This document shows, piece by piece, positions 39,201 through 50,076 of a stretch of DNA of 64,000 nt. The stretch comes from Loxodes magnus. Taxonomy: Eukaryota; Ciliophora; Karyorelictea; Loxodida; Loxodidae. The notes below the pieces were generated by a model. The model did no database searches. It saw only the letters and a list, made by a program, of their open reading frames with translations, and had not been told where the DNA came from. The stretch covers positions 1-64,000 of the forward strand of contig CAMPDV010002031.1 of assembly GCA_946699065.1 (NCBI GenBank), in the 5' to 3' direction. How positions within the stretch are numbered: the first letter of the stretch is position 1; each line of letters starts with the position of its first letter. Both the position numbers and the translations under genes were made by a program.

Positions 39201-40648
39201 TGATAAGTTTTCGTAGCAAGCACTAAAATATAAGTTAGAATATCCAAAATGTTAGTAATAATATAATAATTACGAATCTGTATTCGGTTTGTCAAGATAT
39301 GCTTGTAGTTGAAAGTTAGACTATAGAAAAGTGAAGAAGTAAAGTAAGAAAAGAAGATAGAATTTCAGTTTTAAGGAGTATGCTTTGAGAAGTAATAAGT
39401 ATTTAGAAAAGTGAAGAAGTAAAGTAAGAAAAGAATATCTAATGATAAGTTTTCGTAGCAAGCACTAAAATATAAGTTAGAATATCCAAAATGTTAGTAA
39501 TAATATAATAATTACGAATCTGTATTCGGTTTGTCAAGATATGCTTGTAGTTGAAAGTTAGACTATAGAAAAGTGAAGAAGTAAAGTAAGAAAAGAAGAT
39601 AGAATTTCAGTTTTAAGGAGTATGCTTTGAGAAGTAATAAGTATTTAGAAAAGTGAAGAAGTAAAGTAAGAAAAGAATATCTAATGATAAGTTTTCGTAG
39701 CAAGCACTAAAATATAAGTTAGAATATCCAAAATGTTAGTAATAATATAATAATTACGAATCTGTATTCGGTTTGTCAAGATATGCTTGTAGTTGAAAAG
39801 TTAGACTATAGAAAAGTGAAGAAGTAAAGTAAGAAAAGAAGATAGAATTTCAGTTTTAAGGAGTATGCTTTGAGAAGTAATAAGTATTTAGAAAAGTGAA
39901 GAAGTAAAGTAAGAAAAGAATATCTAATGATAAGTTTTCGTAGCAAGCACTAAAATATAAGTTAGAATATCCAAAATGTTAGTAATAATATAATAATTAC
40001 GAATCTGTATTCGGTTTGTCAAGATATGCTTGTAGTTGAAAGTTAGACTATAGAAAAGTGAAGAAGTAAAGTAAGAAAAGAAGATAGAATTTCAGTTTTA
40101 AGGAGTATGCTTTGAGAAGTAATAAGTATTTTAGAAAAGTGAAGAAGTAAAGTAAGAAAAGAATATCTAATGATAAGTTTTCGTAGCAAGCACTAAAATA
40201 TAAGTTAGAATATCCAAAATGTTAGTAATAATATAATAATTACGAATCTGTATTCGGTTTGTCAAGATATGCTTGTAGTTGAAAGTTAGACTATAGAAAA
40301 GTGAAGAAGTAAAGTAAGAAAAGAAGATAGAATTTCAGTTTTAAGGAGTATGCTTTGAGAAGTAATAAGTATTTAGAAAAGTGAAGAAGTAAAGTAAGAA
40401 AAGAATATCTAATGATAAGTTTTCGTAGCAAGCACTAAAATATAAGTTAGAATATCCAAAATGTTAGTAATAATATAATAATTACGAATCTGTATTCGGT
40501 TTGTCAAGATATGCTTGTAGTTGAAAGTTAGACTATAGAAAAGTGAAGAAGTAAAGTAAGAAAAGAAGATAGAATTTCAGTTTTAAGGAGTATGCTTTGA
40601 GAAGTAATAAGTATTTAGAAAAGTGAAGAAGTAAAGTAAGAAAAGAAT

Positions 40649-41616
40649 ATCTAATGATAAGTTTTCGTAGCAAGCACTAAAATATAAGTTAGAATATCCA
40701 AAATGTTAGTAATAATGTCACAATTACGAATCTGTATTCGGTTTGTCAAGATATGCTTGTAGATGAAAGTTAGCCTATAGAAAAGTGAAGAAGTAAAGTA
40801 AGAAAAGAAGATAGAATTTCAGTTTTAAGGAGTATGCTTTGAGAAGTAATAAGTATTTAGAAAAGTGAAGAAGTAAAGTAAGAAAAGAATATCTAATGAT
40901 AAGTTTTCGTAGCAAGCACTAAAATATAAGTTAGAATATCCAAAATGTTAGTAATAATATAATAATTACGAATCTGTATTCGGTTTGTCAAGATATGCTT
41001 GTAGTTGAAAGTTAGACTATAGAAAAGTGAAGAAGTAAAGTAAGAAAAGAAGATAGAATTTCAGTTTTAAGGAGTATGCTTTGAGAAGTAATAAGTATTT
41101 AGAAAAGTGAAGAAGTAAAGTAAGAAAAGAATATCTAATGATAAGTTTTCGTAGCAAGCACTAAAATATAAGTTAGAATATCCAAAATGTTAGTAATAAT
41201 ATAATAATTACGAATCTGTATTCGGTTTGTCAAGATATGCTTGTAGATGAAAGTTAGCCTATAGAAAAGTGAAGAAGTAAAGTAAGAAAAGAAGATAGAA
41301 TTTCAGTTTTAAGGAGTATGCTTTGAGAAGTAATAAGTATTTAGAAAAGTGAAGAAGTAAAGTAAGAAAAGAATATCTAATGATAAGTTTTCGTAGCAAG
41401 CACTAAAATATAAGTTAGAATATCCAAAATGTTAGTAATAATATAATAATTACGAATCTGTATTCGGTTTGTCAAGATATGCTTGTAGTTGAAAGTTAGA
41501 CTATAGAAAAGTGAAGAAGTAAAGTAAGAAAAGAAGATAGAATTTCAGTTTTAAGGAGTATGCTTTGAGAAGTAATAAGTATTTAGAAAAGTGAAGAAGT
41601 AAAGTAAGAAAAGAAT
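40649..41616 (+). repeat. Mosaic boundary: alternating A and A/B hybrid monomers
   Basis: Four 242-bp monomers precede domain B. Those at 40649 and 41133 carry the B-type bases AGATGAAAGTTAGCC in S2 on an otherwise A-type background; those at 40891 and 41375 are standard A. The monomer at 40649 also has a private change, AATGTCACAATTACG, near 40716-40730. The hybrids are 484 bp apart, two monomers, which suggests one exchange copied as a two-monomer step or conversion tracts ending in S2. Confidence 0.88.
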
Positions 41617-42100
41617 ATCTAATGATAAGTTTTCGTAGCAAGCACTAAAATATAAGATAGAATATCCAAAATGTTAGTAATAATATAATAATTACGAATC
41701 TGTATTCAGTTAGTCAAGATATGCTTGTAGATGAAAGTTAGCCTATAGAAAAGTGAAGAAGTAAAGTAAGAAAAGAAGAAGGAATTTCAGTTTTAAGTAT
41801 TATGCTTTGAGAAGTAATAAGTATTTTGAAAAGTGAAGAAGTAAAGTAAGAAAAGAAGATCTAATGATAAGTTTTCGTAGCAAGCACTAAAATATAAGAT
41901 AGAATATCCAAAATGTTAGTAATAATATAATAATTACGAATCTGTATTCAGTTAGTCAAGATATGCTTGTAGATGAAAGTTAGCCTATAGAAAAGTGAAG
42001 AAGTAAAGTAAGAAAAGAAGAAGGAATTTCAGTTTTAAGTATTATGCTTTGAGAAGTAATAAGTATTTTGAAAAGTGAAGAAGTAAAGTAAGAAAAGAAG
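41617..42100 (+). repeat. L-L pair at the start of domain B
   Basis: Two L monomers (41617-41858 and 41859-42100) stand in tandem before the first S. Both have the A-like TAATTACG. They are the first monomers with the full set of L-type changes (CAGTTAG, GAAGG, AGTATTATGC, TATTTTG), so the switch from A to L is complete at 41617. They may be a remnant of a 242-bp L-only stage before S arose. Confidence 0.9.
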
Positions 42101-42262
42101 ATCTAATGATAAGTTTTCGTAGCAAGAACTAAAATATAAGATAGAATATCCAAAATGTTAGTAATAATATAACTAACACGAATCTGTATTCGGTTCGTCA
42201 AGATATGCTTGTAGATGAAAGTTAGCCTATTGAAAAGTTATGAAGTAAAGTAAGAAAAGAAT

Positions 42263-42666
42263 ATCTAATGATAAGTTTTCGTAGCAAGCACTAAAATATA
42301 AGATAGAATATCCAAAATGTTAGTAATAATATAACTAACACGAATCTGTATTCAGTTAGTCAAGATATGCTTGTAGATGAAAGTTAGCCTATAGAAAAGT
42401 GAAGAAGTAAAGTAAGAAAAGAAGAAGGAATTTCAGTTTTAAGTATTATGCTTTGAGAAGTAATAAGTATTTTGAAAAGTGAAGAAGTAAAGTAAGAAAA
42501 GAAGATCTAATGATAAGTTTTCGTAGCAAGAACTAAAATATAAGATAGAATATCCAAAATGTTAGTAATAATATAACTAACACGAATCTGTATTCGGTTC
42601 GTCAAGATATGCTTGTAGATGAAAGTTAGCCTATTGAAAAGTTATGAAGTAAAGTAAGAAAAGAAT
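42263..42666 (+). repeat. Representative 404-bp dimer of domain B
   Basis: L is 42263-42504 and S is 42505-42666. L carries GCACT, CTAACACG, CAGTTAG, GAAGG, AGTATTATGC and TATTTTG and ends in GAAGATCT. S carries GAACT, CTAACACG, GGTTCG, TATTG and GTTATG, lacks S3, and ends in GAATATCT. The pattern repeats with almost no other change through domain B. Confidence 0.93.
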
Positions 42667-43474
42667 ATCTAATGATAAGTTTTCGTAGCAAGCACTAAAA
42701 TATAAGATAGAATATCCAAAATGTTAGTAATAATATAACTAACACGAATCTGTATTCAGTTAGTCAAGATATGCTTGTAGATGAAAGTTAGCCTATAGAA
42801 AAGTGAAGAAGTAAAGTAAGAAAAGAAGAAGGAATTTCAGTTTTAAGTATTATGCTTTGAGAAGTAATAAGTATTTTGAAAAGTGAAGAAGTAAAGTAAG
42901 AAAAGAAGATCTAATGATAAGTTTTCGTAGCAAGAACTAAAATATAAGATAGAATATCCAAAATGTTAGTAATAATATAACTAACACGAATCTGTATTCG
43001 GTTCGTCAAGATATGCTTGTAGATGAAAGTTAGCCTATTGAAAAGTTATGAAGTAAAGTAAGAAAAGAATATCTAATGATAAGTTTTCGTAGCAAGCACT
43101 AAAATATAAGATAGAATATCCAAAATGTTAGTAATAATATAACTAACACGAATCTGTATTCAGTTAGTCAAGATATGCTTGTAGATGAAAGTTAGCCTAT
43201 AGAAAAGTGAAGAAGTAAAGTAAGAAAAGAAGAAGGAATTTCAGTTTTAAGTATTATGCTTTGAGAAGTAATAAGTATTTTGAAAAGTGAAGAAGTAAAG
43301 TAAGAAAAGAAGATCTAATGATAAGTTTTCGTAGCAAGAACTAAAATATAAGATAGAATATCCAAAATGTTAGTAATAATATAACTAACACGAATCTGTA
43401 TTCGGTTCGTCAAGATATGCTTGTAGATGAAAGTTAGCCTATTGAAAAGTTATGAAGTAAAGTAAGAAAAGAAT

Positions 43475-43772
43475 ATCTAATGATAAGTTTTCGTAGCAAG
43501 CACTAAAATATAAGATAGAATATCCAAAATGTTAGTAATAATATAATAATTACGAATCTGTATTCAGTTAGTCAAGATATGCTTGTAGATGAAAGTTAGC
43601 CTATAGAAAAGTGAAGAAGTAAAGTAAGAAAAGAAGAAGGAATTTCAGTTTTAAGTATTATGCTTTGAGAAGTAATAAGTATTTTTGAAGTAAAGTGAAA
43701 AGAAGTATAAGTAGCAAGAACTAAAATATAAAAGAAGATCTAATGTATTCGGTTCGTAAGTTTTCGTAGAAT
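43475..43772 (+). repeat. Damaged L and lost S monomer
   Basis: An L monomer (TAATTACG type) is normal to about 43681. The tract 43682-43770 is then a patchwork of short array pieces: TATTTTT, GTAAAGTG, an S-like TAGCAAGAACTAAAATATA, AAAGAAGATCTAATG, TATTCGGTTCGT and AAGTTTTCGTAG, before a normal anchor at 43773. The anchor interval is 298 bp where 404 is expected, so most of an S monomer is missing. This is either a rearranged exchange site or a poor consensus. Confidence 0.85.
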
Positions 43773-44500
43773 ATCTAATGATAAGTTTTCGTAGCAAGCA
43801 CTAAAATATAAGATAGAATATCCAAAATGTTAGTAATAATATAACTAACACGAATCTGTATTCGGTTCGTCAAGATATGCTTGTAGATGAAAGTTAGCCT
43901 ATTGAAAAGTTATGAAGTAAAGTAAGAAAAGAATATCTAATGATAAGTTTTCGTAGCAAGCACTAAAATATAAGATAGAATATCCAAAATGTTAGTAATA
44001 ATATAATAATTACGAATCTGTATTCAGTTAGTCAAGATATGCTTGTAGATGAAAGTTAGCCTATAGAAAAGTGAAGAAGTAAAGTAAGAAAAGAAGAAGG
44101 AATTTCAGTTTTAAGTATTATGCTTTGAGAAGTAATAAGTATTTTGAAAAGTGAAGAAGTAAAGTAAGAAAAGAAGATCTAATGATAAGTTTTCGTAGCA
44201 AGAACTAAAATATAAGATAGAATATCCAAAATGTTAGTAATAATATAACTAACACGAATCTGTATTCGGTTCGTCAAGATATGCTTGTAGATGAAAGTTA
44301 GCCTATTGAAAAGTTATGAAGTAAAGTAAGAAAAGAATATCTAATGATAAGTTTTCGTAGCAAGCACTAAAATATAAGATAGAATATCCAAAATGTTAGT
44401 AATAATATAACTAACACGAATCTGTATTCGGTTCGTCAAGATATGCTTGTAGATGAAAGTTAGCCTATTGAAAAGTTATGAAGTAAAGTAAGAAAAGAAT
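43773..44500 (+). repeat. S* - L - S - S* run (566-bp local repeat)
   Basis: The monomer at 43773 is short (162 bp) but begins like L (GCACT) and ends like S (GGTTCG, GTTATG): a hybrid, called S* here. It is followed by L at 43935, S at 44177 and a second S* at 44339. The interval 43773 to 44339 is 566 bp (162+242+162), and the order S*, L (TAATTACG type), S recurs from 44339, so one 566-bp trimer appears to have been duplicated. Confidence 0.87.
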
Positions 44501-46116
44501 ATCTAATGATAAGTTTTCGTAGCAAGCACTAAAATATAAGATAGAATATCCAAAATGTTAGTAATAATATAATAATTACGAATCTGTATTCAGTTAGTCA
44601 AGATATGCTTGTAGATGAAAGTTAGCCTATAGAAAAGTGAAGAAGTAAAGTAAGAAAAGAAGAAGGAATTTCAGTTTTAAGTATTATGCTTTGAGAAGTA
44701 ATAAGTATTTTGAAAAGTGAAGAAGTAAAGTAAGAAAAGAAGATCTAATGATAAGTTTTCGTAGCAAGAACTAAAATATAAGATAGAATATCCAAAATGT
44801 TAGTAATAATATAACTAACACGAATCTGTATTCGGTTCGTCAAGATATGCTTGTAGATGAAAGTTAGCCTATTGAAAAGTTATGAAGTAAAGTAAGAAAA
44901 GAATATCTAATGATAAGTTTTCGTAGCAAGCACTAAAATATAAGATAGAATATCCAAAATGTTAGTAATAATATAACTAACACGAATCTGTATTCAGTTA
45001 GTCAAGATATGCTTGTAGATGAAAGTTAGCCTATAGAAAAGTGAAGAAGTAAAGTAAGAAAAGAAGAAGGAATTTCAGTTTTAAGTATTATGCTTTGAGA
45101 AGTAATAAGTATTTTGAAAAGTGAAGAAGTAAAGTAAGAAAAGAAGATCTAATGATAAGTTTTCGTAGCAAGAACTAAAATATAAGATAGAATATCCAAA
45201 ATGTTAGTAATAATATAACTAACACGAATCTGTATTCGGTTCGTCAAGATATGCTTGTAGATGAAAGTTAGCCTATTGAAAAGTTATGAAGTAAAGTAAG
45301 AAAAGAATATCTAATGATAAGTTTTCGTAGCAAGCACTAAAATATAAGATAGAATATCCAAAATGTTAGTAATAATATAATAATTACGAATCTGTATTCA
45401 GTTAGTCAAGATATGCTTGTAGATGAAAGTTAGCCTATAGAAAAGTGAAGAAGTAAAGTAAGAAAAGAAGAAGGAATTTCAGTTTTAAGTATTATGCTTT
45501 GAGAAGTAATAAGTATTTTGAAAAGTGAAGAAGTAAAGTAAGAAAAGAAGATCTAATGATAAGTTTTCGTAGCAAGAACTAAAATATAAGATAGAATATC
45601 CAAAATGTTAGTAATAATATAACTAACACGAATCTGTATTCGGTTCGTCAAGATATGCTTGTAGATGAAAGTTAGCCTATTGAAAAGTTATGAAGTAAAG
45701 TAAGAAAAGAATATCTAATGATAAGTTTTCGTAGCAAGCACTAAAATATAAGATAGAATATCCAAAATGTTAGTAATAATATAACTAACACGAATCTGTA
45801 TTCAGTTAGTCAAGATATGCTTGTAGATGAAAGTTAGCCTATAGAAAAGTGAAGAAGTAAAGTAAGAAAAGAAGAAGGAATTTCAGTTTTAAGTATTATG
45901 CTTTGAGAAGTAATAAGTATTTTGAAAAGTGAAGAAGTAAAGTAAGAAAAGAAGATCTAATGATAAGTTTTCGTAGCAAGAACTAAAATATAAGATAGAA
46001 TATCCAAAATGTTAGTAATAATATAACTAACACGAATCTGTATTCGGTTCGTCAAGATATGCTTGTAGATGAAAGTTAGCCTATTGAAAAGTTATGAAGT
46101 AAAGTAAGAAAAGAAT
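44501..46116 (+). repeat. Local 808-bp tetramer repeat
   Basis: L monomers at 44501, 44905, 45309 and 45713 alternate between TAATTACG and CTAACACG, giving an 808-bp unit (L-tt, S, L-ac, S) present twice; the next L at 46117 is again TAATTACG. This is a second level of order above the 404-bp dimer and probably records a segmental duplication of two dimers. Confidence 0.8.
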
Positions 46117-46358
46117 ATCTAATGATAAGTTTTCGTAGCAAGCACTAAAATATAAGATAGAATATCCAAAATGTTAGTAATAATATAATAATTACGAATC
46201 TGTATTCAGTTAGTCAAGATATGCTTGTAGATGAAAGTTAGCCTATAGAAAAGTGAAGAAGTAAAGTAAGAAAAGAAGAAGGAATTTCAGTTTTAAGTAT
46301 TATGCTTTGAGAAGTAATAAGTATTTTGAAAAGTGAAGAAGTAAAGTAAGAAAAGAAG

Positions 46359-46844
46359 ATCTAATGATAAGTTTTCGTAGCAAGAACTAAAATATAAGAT
46401 AGAATATCCAAAATGTTAGTAATAATATAACTAACACGAATCTGTATTCGGTTCGTCAAGATATGCTTGTAGATGAAAGTTAGCCTATTGAAAAGTTATG
46501 AAGTAAAGTAAGAAAAGAATATCTAATGATAAGTTTTCGTAGCAAGCACTAAAATATAAGATAGAATATCCAAAATGTTAGTAATAATATAACTAACACG
46601 AATCTGTATTCGGTTCGTCAAGATATGCTTGTAGATGAAAGTTAGCCTATTGAAAAGTTATGAAGTAAAGTAAGAAAAGAATATCTAATGATAAGTTTTC
46701 GTAGCAAGCACTAAAATATAAGATAGAATATCCAAAATGTTAGTAATAATATAACTAACACGAATCTGTATTCGGTTCGTCAAGATATGCTTGTAGATGA
46801 AAGTTAGCCTATTGAAAAGTTATGAAGTAAAGTAAGAAAAGAAT
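46359..46844 (+). repeat. Run of three short monomers (S, S*, S*)
   Basis: Anchors at 46359, 46521, 46683 and 46845 are each 162 bp apart. The first S is standard (GAACT); the next two are S* hybrids with the L-type GCACT and S-type 3' part. This is the longest pure 162-bp run in the window. Confidence 0.92.
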
Positions 46845-47490
46845 ATCTAATGATAAGTTTTCGTAGCAAGCACTAAAATATAAGATAGAATATCCAAAAT
46901 GTTAGTAATAATATAACTAACACGAATCTGTATTCAGTTAGTCAAGATATGCTTGTAGATGAAAGTTAGCCTATAGAAAAGTGAAGAAGTAAAGTAAGAA
47001 AAGAAGAAGGAATTTCAGTTTTAAGTATTATGCTTTGAGAAGTAATAAGTATTTTGAAAAGTGAAGAAGTAAAGTAAGAAAAGAAGATCTAATGATAAGT
47101 TTTCGTAGCAAGAACTAAAATATAAGATAGAATATCCAAAATGTTAGTAATAATATAACTAACACGAATCTGTATTCGGTTCGTCAAGATATGCTTGTAG
47201 ATGAAAGTTAGCCTATTGAAAAGTTATGAAGTAAAGTAAGAAAAGAATATCTAATGATAAGTTTTCGTAGCAAGCACTAAAATATAAGATAGAATATCCA
47301 AAATGTTAGTAATAATATAATAATTACGAATCTGTATTCAGTTAGTCAAGATATGCTTGTAGATGAAAGTTAGCCTATAGAAAAGTGAAGAAGTAAAGTA
47401 AGAAAAGAAGAAGGAATTTCAGTTTTAAGTATTATGCTTTGAGAAGTAATAAGTATTTTGAAAAGTGAAGAAGTAAAGTAAGAAAAGAAG

Positions 47491-47814
47491 ATCTAATGAT
47501 AAGTTTTCGTAGCAAGAACTAAAATATAAGATAGAATATCCAAAATGTTAGTAATAATATAACTAACACGAATCTGTATTCGGTTCGTCAAGATATGCTT
47601 GTAGATGAAAGTTAGCCTATTGAAAAGTTATGAAGTAAAGTAAGAAAAGAATATCTAATGATAAGTTTTCGTAGCAAGCACTAAAATATAAGATAGAATA
47701 TCCAAAATGTTAGTAATAATATAACTAACACGAATCTGTATTCGGTTCGTCAAGATATGCTTGTAGATGAAAGTTAGCCTATTGAAAAGTTATGAAGTAA
47801 AGTAAGAAAAGAAT
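47491..47814 (+). repeat. S - S* pair
   Basis: S at 47491 is followed directly by an S* hybrid at 47653 (GCACT with GGTTCG and GTTATG), then by L at 47815. The S* has the same structure as those at 43773, 44339, 46521 and 46683, so they likely share one origin. Confidence 0.92.
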
Positions 47815-48622
47815 ATCTAATGATAAGTTTTCGTAGCAAGCACTAAAATATAAGATAGAATATCCAAAATGTTAGTAATAATATAATAATTACGAATCTG
47901 TATTCAGTTAGTCAAGATATGCTTGTAGATGAAAGTTAGCCTATAGAAAAGTGAAGAAGTAAAGTAAGAAAAGAAGAAGGAATTTCAGTTTTAAGTATTA
48001 TGCTTTGAGAAGTAATAAGTATTTTGAAAAGTGAAGAAGTAAAGTAAGAAAAGAAGATCTAATGATAAGTTTTCGTAGCAAGAACTAAAATATAAGATAG
48101 AATATCCAAAATGTTAGTAATAATATAACTAACACGAATCTGTATTCGGTTCGTCAAGATATGCTTGTAGATGAAAGTTAGCCTATTGAAAAGTTATGAA
48201 GTAAAGTAAGAAAAGAATATCTAATGATAAGTTTTCGTAGCAAGCACTAAAATATAAGATAGAATATCCAAAATGTTAGTAATAATATAATAATTACGAA
48301 TCTGTATTCAGTTAGTCAAGATATGCTTGTAGATGAAAGTTAGCCTATAGAAAAGTGAAGAAGTAAAGTAAGAAAAGAAGAAGGAATTTCAGTTTTAAGT
48401 ATTATGCTTTGAGAAGTAATAAGTATTTTGAAAAGTGAAGAAGTAAAGTAAGAAAAGAAGATCTAATGATAAGTTTTCGTAGCAAGAACTAAAATATAAG
48501 ATAGAATATCCAAAATGTTAGTAATAATATAACTAACACGAATCTGTATTCGGTTCGTCAAGATATGCTTGTAGATGAAAGTTAGCCTATTGAAAAGTTA
48601 TGAAGTAAAGTAAGAAAAGAAT

Positions 48623-49106
48623 ATCTAATGATAAGTTTTCGTAGCAAGCACTAAAATATAAGATAGAATATCCAAAATGTTAGTAATAATATAATAATTA
48701 CGAATCTGTATTCAGTTAGTCAAGATATGCTTGTAGATGAAAGTTAGCCTATAGAAAAGTGAAGAAGTAAAGTAAGAAAAGAAGAAGGAATTTCAGTTTT
48801 AAGTATTATGCTTTGAGAAGTAATAAGTATTTTGAAAAGTGAAGAAGTAAAGTAAGAAAAGAAGATCTAATGATAAGTTTTCGTAGCAAGCACTAAAATA
48901 TAAGATAGAATATCCAAAATGTTAGTAATAATATAATAATTACGAATCTGTATTCAGTTAGTCAAGATATGCTTGTAGATGAAAGTTAGCCTATAGAAAA
49001 GTGAAGAAGTAAAGTAAGAAAAGAAGAAGGAATTTCAGTTTTAAGTATTATGCTTTGAGAAGTAATAAGTATTTTGAAAAGTGAAGAAGTAAAGTAAGAA
49101 AAGAAG
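48623..49106 (+). repeat. Second L-L pair
   Basis: L monomers at 48623 and 48865 follow each other with no S between. The first ends in the L-type GAAGATCT, the second begins with the L-type GCACT, and both carry TAATTACG. The form fits loss of one S by exchange within the roughly 28 bp shared by the starts of L and S. Confidence 0.9.
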
Positions 49107-50076
49107 ATCTAATGATAAGTTTTCGTAGCAAGAACTAAAATATAAGATAGAATATCCAAAATGTTAGTAATAATATAACTAACACGAATCTGTATTCGGT
49201 TCGTCAAGATATGCTTGTAGATGAAAGTTAGCCTATTGAAAAGTTATGAAGTAAAGTAAGAAAAGAATATCTAATGATAAGTTTTCGTAGCAAGCACTAA
49301 AATATAAGATAGAATATCCAAAATGTTAGTAATAATATAACTAACACGAATCTGTATTCAGTTAGTCAAGATATGCTTGTAGATGAAAGTTAGCCTATAG
49401 AAAAGTGAAGAAGTAAAGTAAGAAAAGAAGAAGGAATTTCAGTTTTAAGTATTATGCTTTGAGAAGTAATAAGTATTTTGAAAAGTGAAGAAGTAAAGTA
49501 AGAAAAGAAGATCTAATGATAAGTTTTCGTAGCAAGAACTAAAATATAAGATAGAATATCCAAAATGTTAGTAATAATATAACTAACACGAATCTGTATT
49601 CGGTTCGTCAAGATATGCTTGTAGATGAAAGTTAGCCTATTGAAAAGTTATGAAGTAAAGTAAGAAAAGAATATCTAATGATAAGTTTTCGTAGCAAGCA
49701 CTAAAATATAAGATAGAATATCCAAAATGTTAGTAATAATATAACTAACACGAATCTGTATTCAGTTAGTCAAGATATGCTTGTAGATGAAAGTTAGCCT
49801 ATAGAAAAGTGAAGAAGTAAAGTAAGAAAAGAAGAAGGAATTTCAGTTTTAAGTATTATGCTTTGAGAAGTAATAAGTATTTTGAAAAGTGAAGAAGTAA
49901 AGTAAGAAAAGAAGATCTAATGATAAGTTTTCGTAGCAAGAACTAAAATATAAGATAGAATATCCAAAATGTTAGTAATAATATAACTAACACGAATCTG
50001 TATTCGGTTCGTCAAGATATGCTTGTAGATGAAAGTTAGCCTATTGAAAAGTTATGAAGTAAAGTAAGAAAAGAAT

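Larger units (their letters stand above)
1..41616 (+). repeat. Domain A: 242-bp monomer array, 172 phased units
   Basis: The anchor ATCTAATG recurs every 242 bp from position 7 (7, 249, 491, 733...). The distance from 7 to the first domain B anchor at 41617 is 41610 bp. Adding back every length change I noted (four +80, two -169, one -8, small indels summing to +12) gives 41624, exactly 172 x 242, so the length variants are probably all accounted for. Small indels lie at about 1391 (-1), 2425, 2894, 3186, 9822, 19151, 23894, 26500 (+1 each), 26791 (-1), 35350 (+1), 35870 (+2), 36265 (+2), 39797 and 40130 (+1 each). Apart from the mosaic end at 40649 onward I noticed no clear base substitution among units, although I could not align all of them. 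Such uniformity implies recent amplification or strong homogenisation. Confidence 0.95.
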
